A DNA stretch of 64,000 nucleotides from Gammaproteobacteria bacterium (ex Lamellibrachia satsuma) (lineage in GTDB: Bacteria; Pseudomonadota; Gammaproteobacteria; Chromatiales; Chromatiaceae): the NCBI GenBank assembly GCA_019623805.1, contig CP053680.1, positions 2,210,001-2,274,000 of the forward strand. The letters are read 5' to 3'. A program made the position numbers and the translations under genes. This document shows positions 48,013-57,824 of this stretch, piece after piece; positions within the stretch are counted from its first letter, which is position 1; each line of letters starts with the position of its first letter. The notes under the pieces are model-generated. The model made no database searches, had not been told where the DNA came from, and saw only the letters and a program-made list of their open reading frames with translations.

Positions 48013-49317
48013 ATGACCGCTCTCAGTGATTCCATGCTGGCCTCCGCGCTGATTCTGGTGCTGGCTTACGCGCTGATCTTCTCGGAAAAACTTCACCGCA
48101 CCAGTGCGGCAATTCTGGGTGCGGTGGTGATGATCGGCGTCGGCATGAGCATGGATTTCTATACTCAGGAAGAGGCTATAGCGGCGGTGGACGCCAATAC
48201 CATTCTGCTGCTGGCAGCGATGATGATGCTGGTCTCACTGCTGCGTCCCACCGGCGCCTTCGAATATATGGCTGTCCATATCACCCGCTGGGCAAAGGGC
48301 GATGCGCGTCTGCTGCTGGTCTACCTCAGTCTTGCGGTAAGCCTGATCAGTATGATCCTGGATAATGTCACCACGGTCATCGTATTTGCCCCCCTGACGG
48401 TATTGATCTGCCGTCTGCTCAGACTCAATCCTATGCCCTATCTGATGGCTGAGGCGATGCTCTCCAATATCGGCGGGGCGGCGACCCTTGTGGGTGATCC
48501 GCCTAATCTGATGATCGGCAGCGCGGGAGATATCAGCTTCAATGATTTCCTGTTCCATATGGGGCCGCCGGTGGTGGTAGTCTGGGCCGGGACTGTGCTC
48601 TTACTGCTCTTTCTTTTCCGCAGACAGTTGCGTCGTGACGCTGGAGAGGTTCGGGAGTTGGTTGACACCCACGCCATCAAGGACTTGGCCGGATTACAGA
48701 AAATAGTTGTGTCTCTGGCGCTGGTCGTGGGACTGTTTTTCGTTCACCACCACTTCCACTTTTTTCCCGCTTACGCTGCCTTTATCGGATTGGCGCTGGC
48801 CTTGGCGCTGATGAAGCCCGACATGGATACACTGTTCAACGGCGTCAACTGGTCGGTGCTGTTCTTTTTTGCCGGGCTTTTCATGATTGTCGGTGGAGTG
48901 GAGGCCTCGGGACTGCTGAACCTGTTTGGCAACTCACTGGCCGAGATGGCGCGGGAACCGGGCCAGCTATTGCTGGCAGGTTTGATGCTGATGTGGATTG
49001 CCGCCGTTCTCAGTGCGGTGGTGGATAACATCCCCTTCACCGTCACCATGATTCCCATCATCCTGGGGCTGGAGTCCAGCGGAGTCAATATCACGCCCCT
49101 CTGGTGGGCGCTGGCGTTGGGTGTGGGTCTGGGTGGAAACGGCACCCACATCGGTGCCACGGCGAACATTATCGCGGTGGCGGAATCTGAACACTCCAAT
49201 ATCCCCGGTGCCCGCATCACGCCTGCCGTCTGGATGCGCACCGGCATACCGACTACCTTTTTCAGCCTGATTCTGGCCAGCCTGTTCTATACCCTCTTCT
49301 TCGATATCTTTAGATGA
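48013..49317 (+). CDS. ArsB/NhaD-type ion transporter
   Basis: A 434-residue inner-membrane protein with about 11 hydrophobic helices. The family segments ILDNVTTVIVFAPLTV, AMLSNIGGAATLVGDPPN and the inverted repeat AVVDNIPFTVTMIPI, LGGNGTHIGATANIIAVA are the two conserved pore helices-with-turns of the ArsB/NhaD/DASS ion-transporter superfamily. The substrate is not predictable (arsenite, Na+/H+, sulfate or dicarboxylate). No ars regulator is nearby. It is last in the operon TtcA-like / CBS / transporter. Confidence 0.85.
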   Translation: MTALSDSMLASALILVLAYALIFSEKLHRTSAAILGAVVMIGVGMSMDFYTQEEAIAAVDANTILLLAAMMMLVSLLRPTGAFEYMAVHITRWAKGDARLLLVYLSLAVSLISMILDNVTTVIVFAPLTVLICRLLRLNPMPYLMAEAMLSNIGGAATLVGDPPNLMIGSAGDISFNDFLFHMGPPVVVVWAGTVLLLLFLFRRQLRRDAGEVRELVDTHAIKDLAGLQKIVVSLALVVGLFFVHHHFHFFPAYAAFIGLALALALMKPDMDTLFNGVNWSVLFFFAGLFMIVGGVEASGLLNLFGNSLAEMAREPGQLLLAGLMLMWIAAVLSAVVDNIPFTVTMIPIILGLESSGVNITPLWWALALGVGLGGNGTHIGATANIIAVAESEHSNIPGARITPAVWMRTGIPTTFFSLILASLFYTLFFDIFR

Positions 49318-49337
49318 CCACCTGGTGACTGAAGGAG

Positions 49338-49416
49338 GCCGGTTCAAGCGCAGCCGAACCGGCAGCGGTCCTGTGCTTCAACCACTGATTGCCCGATCCG
49401 CTGCGCTTGATCGGGC
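49338..49416. repeat. Tandem pair of short dispersed palindromes
   Basis: GCCGGTTCAAGC..GAACCGGC (49338-49363) and GCCCGATCCGCTGCGC-TTGATCGGGC (49391-49416) lie 28 bases apart, after the transporter gene. Both belong to the family of 5034-5060. Confidence 0.65.
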
Positions 49417-49560
49417 CTACGCCTTGCGCAGTAGCAATCTTATTCCCTCTGCCTGAAAACCCTTGGTTTCTGCGTCAGTATTTGGCGAGCCATTATACTT
49501 GACTAAATTGCTTGGTATTTCTATAAAACCAGTACACAGTCAACTTCTGAGGGAAGAATC

Positions 49561-49770
49561 ATGCATATTCGTACGACAACTGATCCCATCACGTTGCACG
49601 AAGTCTCTGATCCTGAACACCACCCCTGCCTCTATGAGGGGGATGGCAAGGACGGTCTTGAGATCTACTTCGAAAGTGAGGAGAACAAACGTCTCTACAT
49701 GGAGATGGAGACTGAGGATCACAAGATAGTGCAGGGAAACGATACTGACGACTACGTTGCAGAAGGTTGA
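49561..49770 (+). CDS. Small acidic protein of unknown function
   Basis: A 69-residue protein, rich in Asp, Glu, His and Thr, with no membrane helix or known motif (LEIYFESEENKRLYMEMETE is the helical core). It has a good ribosome site (GAGGGAAG) before ATG 49561 and ends 9 bases before the next gene, so it is a real, coupled gene. No function can be assigned. Confidence 0.65.
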   Translation: MHIRTTTDPITLHEVSDPEHHPCLYEGDGKDGLEIYFESEENKRLYMEMETEDHKIVQGNDTDDYVAEG

Positions 49771-49779
49771 GGTGGTGCC

Positions 49780-50286
49780 ATGTTGAGACGAATCTATCTG
49801 ATGTTTCCGCAGCGGCGCCATGTTGAACAGGTGCTGCCCGATCTGCAAAGGCTGGGCGTCGACAGGCGCCACATGCATGCCGTCGCCAGGGAGGGTATTG
49901 ATATCTCCGGACTTCCCGAGGCATCCGTACGCCAGCGCACGGATTTTGGGGCTCGCCTGGAACGAGTCTTATGGAACCTGAACCTTCTGACCTTTTTTCT
50001 GGCTTTGATACTACTGGTTGGTAGCCTGTTCGCCGGTCTGCTGGGTTGGGCGCTGTTGAATGGTCTGATTATGGCCGCCACCTATCTGGCCGGTAGCTAC
50101 TTCGTTCGGCATGTGCCGCACGCCCATATGGACGAGTGCCGGAACGCATTGAAACACGGGGAGATCCTCCTGATGGTCGATGTGCCCCGCTGGCGGGTTA
50201 CGGAGATCGGGCGTGAGATCCGCAGATTACATCCAGAGGCAGAGGTTGGCGCTGTCGGCTGGACGGTGGAAGCGCTGCAGATTTAG
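49780..50286 (+). CDS. Small membrane protein of unknown function
   Basis: A 168-residue protein. The N-terminal 60 residues (RRIYLMFPQRRHVEQVL..) and C-terminal 55 residues (EILLMVDVPRWRVTEI..) form two soluble parts, separated by two adjacent hydrophobic helices (about 69-90 and 93-110). The layout resembles stress-related membrane proteins with a soluble alpha/beta domain cut by a hairpin. Ribosome site GAGGTGG. Coupled to the small acidic protein gene. Confidence 0.65.
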   Translation: MLRRIYLMFPQRRHVEQVLPDLQRLGVDRRHMHAVAREGIDISGLPEASVRQRTDFGARLERVLWNLNLLTFFLALILLVGSLFAGLLGWALLNGLIMAATYLAGSYFVRHVPHAHMDECRNALKHGEILLMVDVPRWRVTEIGREIRRLHPEAEVGAVGWTVEALQI

Positions 50287-50292
50287 GCGGAA

Positions 50293-50399
50293 GGGGTCGG
50301 AGTCAAACCGCGCAAACAATGGTGGTAAAAGTGACGAGGTTGAGGCGGTTTGACTCCGGCCCCTAGCGTAGGGTTAAGCTATCGCTAACCCAACCTACC
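50293..50399. repeat. REP-like composite: GGGGTCGGAGTCAAACC arms plus GGTTAG palindrome
   Basis: GGGGTCGGAGTCAAACCGC (50293-50311) and GCGGTTTGACTCCGGCCCC (50345-50363) match in 18 of 19 bases, a REP/BIME-like unit. It is followed by GTAGGGTTAAGC-TATCGC-TAACCCAACCTAC (50368-50399). The GACTCCGACCCC core recurs inside the tesA 3' end. Confidence 0.7.
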
Positions 50400-50402
50400 T
50401 GA

Positions 50403-52436
50403 CTAACCGGTGATGCCGTTGTGCCGCAACAGCGCATCGATCTTTGGCTCGCGTCCACGAAAACCGACAAACAGCTCCATCGCGTCCTTGGAACCGCCCT
50501 GCTCAAGGATGCCAGTCAGAAAGGCGTTGCCGGTTTCCGGATTGAAAACGCCCTGTTCCTCGAAGAGGGAGAAGGCGTCTGCCGACAGCACCTCCGCCCA
50601 TTTATAGCTGTAGTAACCTGCTGCGTAACCACCGGCGAATATGTGGGAGAAGCCGTGGGCAAAGCGGTTCCACTCTGGCGGAGTCAGCACCGAGACCTGT
50701 TTGCGTACCTCGTTGAGGATCTTGTAGATGCGCCCACCCCTTTTTGGGTCGTACTCCCGGTGGATGCGAAAGTCGAAGAGGGAAAATTCCAGCTGGCGCA
50801 CCATCATCATGGCGGACTGAAAGTTCTTGGCGCCGGTCATGCGCTCAAACAGGACTTGTGGAATCGGCTCGCCGCTCTCATAGTGGCCAGAGATAAGATC
50901 AAGGGCCGCCTTTTCCCAGCAGAAGTTCTCCATGAACTGGCTAGGCAGTTCCACTGCATCCCAGGCCACGCCGTTGATGCCCGCCACCGCCGGGTAGTCG
51001 ATGCGGGTGAGCAGATGGTGCAGGCCGTGGCCGAATTCGTGGAACAGGGTCTCCACCTCATCGTGGGTGAAGAGCGCCGGTTTGTCGCCAACTGGTGGTG
51101 AAAAGTTGCAGGTGAGATAGGCGACCGGCAGCTGGTCGACGGTGTCGGTAAAGAAACGGGTGACGCACTCGTCCATCCAGGCGCCGCCCCGTTTGTGTGG
51201 GCGGGCATAGAGATCGAGGTAGAACTGCCCCCGCTCTTTTCCTCCGGCGTCGCGAATCTCGAAGAAGCGGACATCCGGGTGCCAGTTGTCGACGCCCTGA
51301 ATCTCCTGGATATTGATGCCGTAGAGGCGCTCTACAACGGCGAACATACCCGGTACCACCCGCGTCTCCGGGAAGTAGGGCTTAAGCTCTTCCTGGGAGA
51401 TGTTGTGACGGTGTTGGCGTAGTTTTTCGCTGTAGTAACCGATGTCCCAGGCTTCGAGTTCCGTCATGCCGTGCTGCTCTGCTGCAAAGGCGCGGAGTGC
51501 TTTCAGCTCCTCTACCGCCTGAGCGTGGGCGCGCTGGGCCAGGTCTGTGAGAAACTGCGTCACCTCGTCGGTGGAGCGGGCCATCTTGCGCGCCAGGGAG
51601 CGTTCCGCAAAGTTGTCGAAACCGAGTAGTTGTGCCTGTTCATGGCGCAGTGCGAGGATCTGCTCCATTACCTCGCTATTGTCCCATCTGCCTGCATGGG
51701 GACCCTGATCTGAGGCGCGGGTGGAGAAGGCCTCGTAGACCTCGCGGCGCAGTTCCCGGTTGTCGGCGTAGGTCATTACCGGCAGATAGGAGGGGAACTC
51801 CAGAGTCAGCAGCCAACCCTGTTTGTCACGCTGTTCTGCGGTCTGCCGTGCCAGCGCCAGGGCGGACTCAGGCATTCCAGCAAGTGCAGTCTCATCGATG
51901 ATCAGCTTGTTCCACTCATTGGTGGCGTCGAGCAGGTTCTCTTCGAATTTGGTGGTGAGGGTCGACAGCGACTGGCTGATCTCCTTGAAACGGGTTTTTT
52001 TATCGGCAGAGAGGTCGACACCGGAGAGATGAAAGTCCAACAGGGCATCATCCAGTACCTTACGCTGAACGGGGTTCAGGTCGTTCGGTTGCTCTGCGAC
52101 AGCCTTAAAGGCGGCGAAGAGCTCGGCATTCTGCCCCATCTCGGTGCCGTATTCACTCAGTTTGGGCAGGCAGGTGTTGTAGGCGCTTCGCAGTGCTTCG
52201 TTGTTGACCACTGAATTCATGTGGCTGACCGGAGACCAGGCGCGGCTGAGCCGGTCGTCGAGCCGCTCCATCGGTTCCACCAGATTGTGCCAGGTGAACT
52301 GCTGCTCTCCCTTGAGCAGTGCCTCGATCTGTTCCCGGTTGTGGGACAACAGATGGTCCAGGGCGGGTTCCACATGATCAGGTTTGATCTGGGAAAAGAC
52401 CGGAAGGCCGTCCATCTCCAGCAGGGGATTGTTCAT
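50403..52436 (-). CDS. prlC: Oligopeptidase A
   Basis: A 677-residue cytoplasmic M3 zinc metallopeptidase that degrades short peptides, including cleaved signal peptides. The zinc motif HEFGHGLHHLL (about residues 467-477) is intact, with the second Glu ligand downstream in the ASxE-type stretch. Length matches E. coli PrlC (680). It is transcribed toward the repeat at 50293. A GC-rich hairpin (52498-52530) separates it from the CNP1-like gene. Confidence 0.97.
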   Translation of the reverse strand: MNNPLLEMDGLPVFSQIKPDHVEPALDHLLSHNREQIEALLKGEQQFTWHNLVEPMERLDDRLSRAWSPVSHMNSVVNNEALRSAYNTCLPKLSEYGTEMGQNAELFAAFKAVAEQPNDLNPVQRKVLDDALLDFHLSGVDLSADKKTRFKEISQSLSTLTTKFEENLLDATNEWNKLIIDETALAGMPESALALARQTAEQRDKQGWLLTLEFPSYLPVMTYADNRELRREVYEAFSTRASDQGPHAGRWDNSEVMEQILALRHEQAQLLGFDNFAERSLARKMARSTDEVTQFLTDLAQRAHAQAVEELKALRAFAAEQHGMTELEAWDIGYYSEKLRQHRHNISQEELKPYFPETRVVPGMFAVVERLYGINIQEIQGVDNWHPDVRFFEIRDAGGKERGQFYLDLYARPHKRGGAWMDECVTRFFTDTVDQLPVAYLTCNFSPPVGDKPALFTHDEVETLFHEFGHGLHHLLTRIDYPAVAGINGVAWDAVELPSQFMENFCWEKAALDLISGHYESGEPIPQVLFERMTGAKNFQSAMMMVRQLEFSLFDFRIHREYDPKRGGRIYKILNEVRKQVSVLTPPEWNRFAHGFSHIFAGGYAAGYYSYKWAEVLSADAFSLFEEQGVFNPETGNAFLTGILEQGGSKDAMELFVGFRGREPKIDALLRHNGITG

Positions 52437-52497
52437 CTGTGATAACTCCGGGATTGAGAAAACGAATGATAGTGGGGAGATGGGGGTGACCCGGTGA

Positions 52498-52531
52498 AAA
52501 CCAACCCCCCGATAAATCGGGGGGTGTTGGC
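52498..52531 (-). terminator. Hairpin between CNP1-like gene and prlC
   Basis: CCAACCCCCCGA / TCGGGGGGTGTTGG with a TAAA loop, a long GC stem. On the minus strand it is followed by a weak GGTTTT, so it may act as a partial terminator or REP element. Confidence 0.5.
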
Positions 52532-52573
52532 ATGATCAAACGCAAGGATCAGGTAAAAGCGTCGATACAGCAC

Positions 52574-53128
52574 CTAATCGTTGAAAAAAGGCGTCTGTTC
52601 CACTCGTGTGGGCTGTTTCATATAGTGAATGATATTGCTCGGCTCAAGAGGAACGCCCTTGTTCAGGTCGCAGAGATAATGGCTGTAGAGCGTATGCCGG
52701 TAGTTATCCGATCCGCTGACGATAATCCTTTTCCAGAGCGGTTTTTTCAGGGCCTTCAGGCCCTTGTGGCTGCCGTACGCGTAGACTTTGTATTCGCGGG
52801 CACCGCAGCGGAATCCCTCGTAAGAGGTGTTGAGAGCGCCACGGTTCGAGCGGATGGCGAGCAGTACGCGGATGGCATTGTCCTCTCCGGGTTGCAGGGT
52901 GCTGTGGTCGATAAAAAAACGGAAACGGCCGCTGCTGTCAGTGACCTGGAATTCGGTCAGTTGATCCTCGTTCAGATCTTTCGGCAGGGTGACCTTGCCC
53001 TCCTCCCAGACATACTCTTCAACCTTCAGGTTGGGCCTGTCGGTGGGTTGATCGATAAATGGACGATCCTTCGCGTTCAACAACAGGGGAAGTGCGAGCA
53101 GCAGTAGTGGGAGGTATCGGTAACGCAT
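52574..53128 (-). CDS. CNP1-like family secreted protein
   Basis: A 184-residue protein with a signal peptide (MRYRYLPLLLLALPLLLNA). The body resembles the CNP1-like proteobacterial family: LTEFQVTDSSGRFRFFIDHSTLQPG, AIRVLLAIRSNRG and GFRCGAREYKVYAYGS. Two cysteines (in FRCGAR and YLCDLN) may pair. Function unknown. ATG 53128 has AGGAAAA before it; an in-frame ATG eight codons upstream is less likely. Confidence 0.7.
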   Translation of the reverse strand: MRYRYLPLLLLALPLLLNAKDRPFIDQPTDRPNLKVEEYVWEEGKVTLPKDLNEDQLTEFQVTDSSGRFRFFIDHSTLQPGEDNAIRVLLAIRSNRGALNTSYEGFRCGAREYKVYAYGSHKGLKALKKPLWKRIIVSGSDNYRHTLYSHYLCDLNKGVPLEPSNIIHYMKQPTRVEQTPFFND

Positions 53129-53261
53129 GGTTTTCCTGGAGTTCATTGTCACGGATTTGACCGCAGATCTGGCGCTTGGTTCGGGGCCATTGATCCTGGA
53201 AAGGTGATGTAAAGATCAGGTCAAAACAGTCTCGGATGGGGATACTACCATGCCGGGTGGA

Positions 53262-54212
53262 TCATGCGGCAAACCGTGTGGCCAGCATCCAGGTGCTGAT
53301 ACCGCCAAGGAGAAAAAAGCCCGTGATGAAACCGAAGGCAAAACGGCGGTAGTGTTTGACGAGAGTAAATTCTGCGCTGGAGGAGATCAGGAAGGGGCGG
53401 TTGGAGTCGGGCTGGCTCAGGGTGTGCAGGGATTGTTGATCCTGTTGTACCTGTTCACTGGCGACCTCGAGTTCTGCCTTGCCGCGGGCCGATTCCCACT
53501 CATCCAAATCGATTTCGCCATTGCCGTCCCGGTCGAAACGTGCGAGCAATCCGGCGCGGTCCTGTTTCCACTGACGCAGGCGTTCACGCACCATATCCTG
53601 TCGCATGGCCAGCCAGTTCGCTTCGCCTATGGATTTGAACAGACCGATGGCATAGAGCGGATCGCCAGGGTAGATGGTCTCCTCGGTATAACGGTAGTGG
53701 CTGCCCATGCTGTTGCTGCGGATGTTAAGTTGAAGTCCGAAGAGGGTAGTTGAACTGTTGTAATCAAGTCCTCCCGTCGCAGGCCCGGCCTGAGGCAGAC
53801 TGTTGCTGCCATACCAGACATTCTTTTCGCTGGGGATGACATCGGCGCCATCTGGGTTGACGATACACTCGCCGCTGTCATCCTTGAGCAGAAACAGTCC
53901 CTCGCTGCCACCTTGGCGAACGGTGCGCCACCCCTTCTCTCCCTTGCGTTCGATCTTGAAACGGAACCAGCAGCATGGGCTGTGGGTGAGTGGGGTGATG
54001 ATGGGCTCCCCTTTCATTGCCGCCGCTTTTCCGTTTAGTTCCACATAACCCTGATGGGCTGAACGGATGCGAGAGGTGGGGGTGTCCTCGATGACCCGGG
54101 CGCGTATCAGGTTCCGGAACGAGAAGAATAGTGCAGCGAGGCTCAACAGGGAGAGCGTGCCGGCCCAGACCGAGAACTCCAGGGTCGACATGGCAAGCAG
54201 ATCGGCGGACAT
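53262..54212 (-). CDS. GIDE/BAM-domain membrane protein with EF-hand
   Basis: A 316-residue protein with two transmembrane helices (about 12-32 and 290-310) around a GIDE-like (BAM) domain in residues about 60-180 (AAMKGEPIITPLTHSPCCW, RTVRQ, FLLKDDSGECIVNPDGADV), the fold of MUL1-type membrane E3 ligases but without a RING domain. A single canonical EF-hand (FDRDGNGEIDLDEW) near 225-238 suggests calcium binding. It follows lemA by 5 bases. LemA/GIDE pairs occur in several proteobacteria; the role is unknown. Confidence 0.75.
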   Translation of the reverse strand: MSADLLAMSTLEFSVWAGTLSLLSLAALFFSFRNLIRARVIEDTPTSRIRSAHQGYVELNGKAAAMKGEPIITPLTHSPCCWFRFKIERKGEKGWRTVRQGGSEGLFLLKDDSGECIVNPDGADVIPSEKNVWYGSNSLPQAGPATGGLDYNSSTTLFGLQLNIRSNSMGSHYRYTEETIYPGDPLYAIGLFKSIGEANWLAMRQDMVRERLRQWKQDRAGLLARFDRDGNGEIDLDEWESARGKAELEVASEQVQQDQQSLHTLSQPDSNRPFLISSSAEFTLVKHYRRFAFGFITGFFLLGGISTWMLATRFAA

Positions 54213-54217
54213 TCCGT

Positions 54218-54790
54218 TCAGCCGAACAGGGTGCCGACATTTACGTCCCTGGTCTCCTCCTCGTCAAACTCAAGCAGTTCCGCCGCCTTGAAATTGAAAC
54301 GACTGGCCAGCAGGATGTCGGGAAACTGCTCGATGCGTACATTGTTGTTGTTGACGCTCTCATTGTAGAACTCCCGCCGGTCGGCGATGCTGTTCTCCAG
54401 GCCGGTGATGCGGGACTGGAGATGCAGAAAGTTGTCGTTGGCTTTCAGGTCGGGGTAGTTCTCCGCCACGGCAAAGAGATTGCCGAGACCGAGGCGTAGC
54501 GAGCTCTCAGCGCTGCCGACTGCCCCAATGTCCCCCTGCTGGCGGGCGCTGGCAACGGCGGAGCGGGCCAGCATCACCCGTTCCAGGGTCTCCTGTTCAA
54601 ACTTCATGTACTGCTTGCAGGTCTCTACCAGTTTGGGTAGTTCGTCATGGCGCTGCTTCAACAGTACATCGATATTCGACCAGGCCTGGGTTACGCTATG
54701 CTTGAGCCGCACCAGATTGTTGTAGATCATTATTCCGTAGATGAGCGTGGCGATTGCCATGCCGGCAAGCACAAACAGTACAATTTCCAT
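54218..54790 (-). CDS. LemA family protein
   Basis: A 190-residue protein: an N-terminal transmembrane helix (1-20) and a helical domain with the family signatures YNNLVRLKHSVTQAWSNID, ENYPDLKAN and SRFNFKAAELLEFDEEE. LemA proteins are membrane-anchored helical-bundle proteins of unknown role, often beside TPM or GIDE proteins. The GIDE-EF-hand gene follows by 5 bases. Its start is only 15 bases from the divergent carbonic anhydrase start. Confidence 0.92.
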   Translation of the reverse strand: MEIVLFVLAGMAIATLIYGIMIYNNLVRLKHSVTQAWSNIDVLLKQRHDELPKLVETCKQYMKFEQETLERVMLARSAVASARQQGDIGAVGSAESSLRLGLGNLFAVAENYPDLKANDNFLHLQSRITGLENSIADRREFYNESVNNNNVRIEQFPDILLASRFNFKAAELLEFDEEETRDVNVGTLFG

Positions 54791-54805
54791 TATTCAACTC
54801 CGCTT

Positions 54806-55339
54806 ATGTCCAATATCCGACCCTTTGAATCTAGCATGCCACAGGTTGCCACTGATGCCTGGATCGATGAAACCGCCGTTGTGATCGGCAATGTGAGCAT
54901 CGGTTCTCACTCTTCAGTCTGGCCCATGACCGTCATTCGTGGCGATGTGCATGCGATTCGCATCGGCAGTGAGAGCAATGTGCAGGACGGTTGTGTGCTG
55001 CATGTCTCTCACGACAGCAAGTACCAGCCGGGTGGCTCGCCATTGATCCTGGGTGACCGGGTCACGGTGGGGCACAAGGCGGTGCTGCACGGCTGTAATA
55101 TTGCCGATAGTTGTTTTATCGGCATGGGGTGCACTATTCTTGATGGTGCCGTGTTGGAATCGCGCGCCATGCTGGGCGCCGGCTCACTGGTAACCTCCGG
55201 AAAACACCTCGAGGGGGGCTATCTCTGGGTGGGAACGCCTGCCAGACGGGTGCGTCCGCTCAGTGATCAGGAGCTGGAGTATCTCGACTATTCTGCGGCA
55301 CACTATGTGCGGTTGATGAAGAGACACGCGGGGATATAG
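54806..55339 (+). CDS. Gamma-carbonic-anhydrase family protein (YrdA-like)
   Basis: A 177-residue left-handed beta-helix protein of the YrdA/PaaY/gamma carbonic anhydrase type. The hexapeptide repeats are visible (VIGNVSIGSHSSVWPMTVIRG), and metal-binding His residues are in HVSHDSK, VGHKAVLHGC. The Arg-Asp-Gln-type active set appears (VIRGDVHAI, SNVQDGCVLH). It may hydrate CO2 or act as an acyltransferase. No ribosome site precedes ATG 54806, which is also 15 bases from the divergent lemA start. Confidence 0.85.
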   Translation: MSNIRPFESSMPQVATDAWIDETAVVIGNVSIGSHSSVWPMTVIRGDVHAIRIGSESNVQDGCVLHVSHDSKYQPGGSPLILGDRVTVGHKAVLHGCNIADSCFIGMGCTILDGAVLESRAMLGAGSLVTSGKHLEGGYLWVGTPARRVRPLSDQELEYLDYSAAHYVRLMKRHAGI

Positions 55340-55404
55340 ATGACCGGTTGACGCCGCCCCCTGCGAGAAGATGTGGCGGCGTTTAATTCATCACATGAGT
55401 ATCT

Positions 55405-55509
55405 GGTAGGGTGTGTTGTGCGCACCAGTATAAGCTGCAATCATGGTGCGCGTGGCGCACCCTACGTTTGTCATGCCAGCCATCACCGCGAACTCCGAAA
55501 CTTGAGTTA
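55405..55509 (+). repeat. Long copy of the GTGCGCACC dispersed repeat
   Basis: The hairpin GGTAGGGTGTGTTGTGCGCACC .. GGTGCGCGTGGCGCACCCTAC is followed by CATGCCAGCCATCACCGCGA and CTCCGAAACTTGAG, the same tail as in the inverted copy at 12339-12479 and a diverged copy at 58597-58682. Confidence 0.7.
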
Positions 55510-55542
55510 TCTAATTACGGACGATTAATCGAAGGAAGGGAA

Positions 55543-55857
55543 ATGGACGTGTTTATCGGGAATCTGCCGGCGGAAGCCAGGTTGCTGGAGATACAGGATC
55601 TGCTGGGCGGCCAGTCAGTGCATACTCGCTTTGAGCGCCGCATGGGACGCGACTGCTTTGACAAGGATTATCACTACTTCATCGTCTTCACCTCATCGGA
55701 CAATGAAGGTAGGGCGTTGATCGAGGCGCTGAACGGTAAAATCTTCGATGGCTGCCGCCTCACCGCCCGCGAGTTTATCAAGCGCGCCGATTGTAATGCC
55801 CCGGCTCAGGATTGGGATCGCAGGGAGCGCCGCTTTAACCGCGCAACATCCGAATAA
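55543..55857 (+). CDS. RRM-type RNA-binding protein
   Basis: A 104-residue protein containing one RNA recognition motif: RNP2 VFIGNL at 3-8 and RNP1-like HYFIVF near 44-49, followed by the GRALIEALNGKIFDGCRL helix. A short basic tail (DRRERRFNRATSE) may add RNA contact. ATG 55543 is preceded by GAAGGAAGGG; a longer frame upstream lies in the repeat and is not used. Its 3' end overlaps aroE by 23 bases on the other strand. Bacterial RRM proteins of this size are typically cold-response or RNA-chaperone-like. Confidence 0.85.
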   Translation: MDVFIGNLPAEARLLEIQDLLGGQSVHTRFERRMGRDCFDKDYHYFIVFTSSDNEGRALIEALNGKIFDGCRLTAREFIKRADCNAPAQDWDRRERRFNRATSE

Positions 55858-56650
55858 CCGGAACGGTATCAGGCAGGATCTCACGCCACAGGCGAAAGGA
55901 TTCGGCCGCCTGCTCCACCAGCATGCCGAGACCATCCAGTGCCCTGGCGGCATGACGCTCACGCGCCCATTTTTGAAATACTGTGGGTCCATCCCCGTAC
56001 ATCATGTCATAACACCAGCCGCCTTTTGTCAGAACGCCTTCGGGGATCTTCGGCACCTCTCCAGCAAGACCTGCGGCGGTGCCGTTGATGATCAGATCGA
56101 ACTGCATACCTTCAATTTCCTCCAGTCCACAGCCTGCCACCGGACCGAAACCGCTAAGACCGGTGGCCAAAGAGTAGGCCTTGGCAGCGGTACGATTGGC
56201 GATGATGAGCCGCTTGGGCTGTTCTTCGAGCAGGGGGCGCACCACGCCACGGACCGCGCCACCGGCGCCGAGTATCAGGATCCGCTTTCCCTTGAAGCGA
56301 AAACCGTGGTTGATGGTAAGGTCGCGCACCAGGCCTATGCCATCCGTATTGTCGCCCCTCAATTTGCCGTTTTCGAGCCGGATCAGGGTATTGACCGCGC
56401 CTGCAGTGTGAGCCCGCTTGCTGAGTTCATCCGCCAGACGCCATGCCGCCTCTTTGAACGGCACGGTAATATTGAGCCCCTGGCCACCATCCCCGAGAAA
56501 ACGTGCCACGTCACCCTCGAAGTCGTCGAGGTTGCCGAGAAGGCGGGTGTATTCGATGGACTCCCCGGTTTGTTCCGCAAAAGCGGTGTGGATCAGCGGG
56601 GATTTGCTGTGTTCGATGGGGTTGCCGATGACGGCGTAGCTGTCGGTCAT
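55835..56650 (-). CDS. aroE: Shikimate dehydrogenase
   Basis: A 271-residue NADPH-dependent enzyme that reduces 3-dehydroshikimate to shikimate in chorismate synthesis. Substrate motif SKSPLIHTAFAEQ, catalytic Lys in NITVPFKEAAW, cofactor-binding GAGGAVRGV and NRTAAKA, NTDGIGL and the C-terminal GMLVEQAAESFRLW are present. Length matches AroE (272). It lies 6 bases after hemB, so the two form an operon. The 3' end overlaps the RRM gene by 23 bases in convergent orientation. Confidence 0.97.
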   Translation of the reverse strand: MTDSYAVIGNPIEHSKSPLIHTAFAEQTGESIEYTRLLGNLDDFEGDVARFLGDGGQGLNITVPFKEAAWRLADELSKRAHTAGAVNTLIRLENGKLRGDNTDGIGLVRDLTINHGFRFKGKRILILGAGGAVRGVVRPLLEEQPKRLIIANRTAAKAYSLATGLSGFGPVAGCGLEEIEGMQFDLIINGTAAGLAGEVPKIPEGVLTKGGWCYDMMYGDGPTVFQKWARERHAARALDGLGMLVEQAAESFRLWREILPDTVPVIRMLRG

Positions 56651-56656
56651 GGGTGA

Positions 56657-57745
<1,089 letters not shown>

Positions 57746-57824
57746 TTAACCCGGCGACTGTTTTTCAGGACGGAAAAACACCGTTAAGAGAGATTCTTCC
57801 ATACGCAGTGAGGCAGTACCGGTC

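Noticed and set aside
53262..54212. Calling the GIDE-domain protein a ubiquitin ligase
   Set aside because: Only the GIDE/BAM domain is present. There is no RING finger, so ligase activity is not supported.
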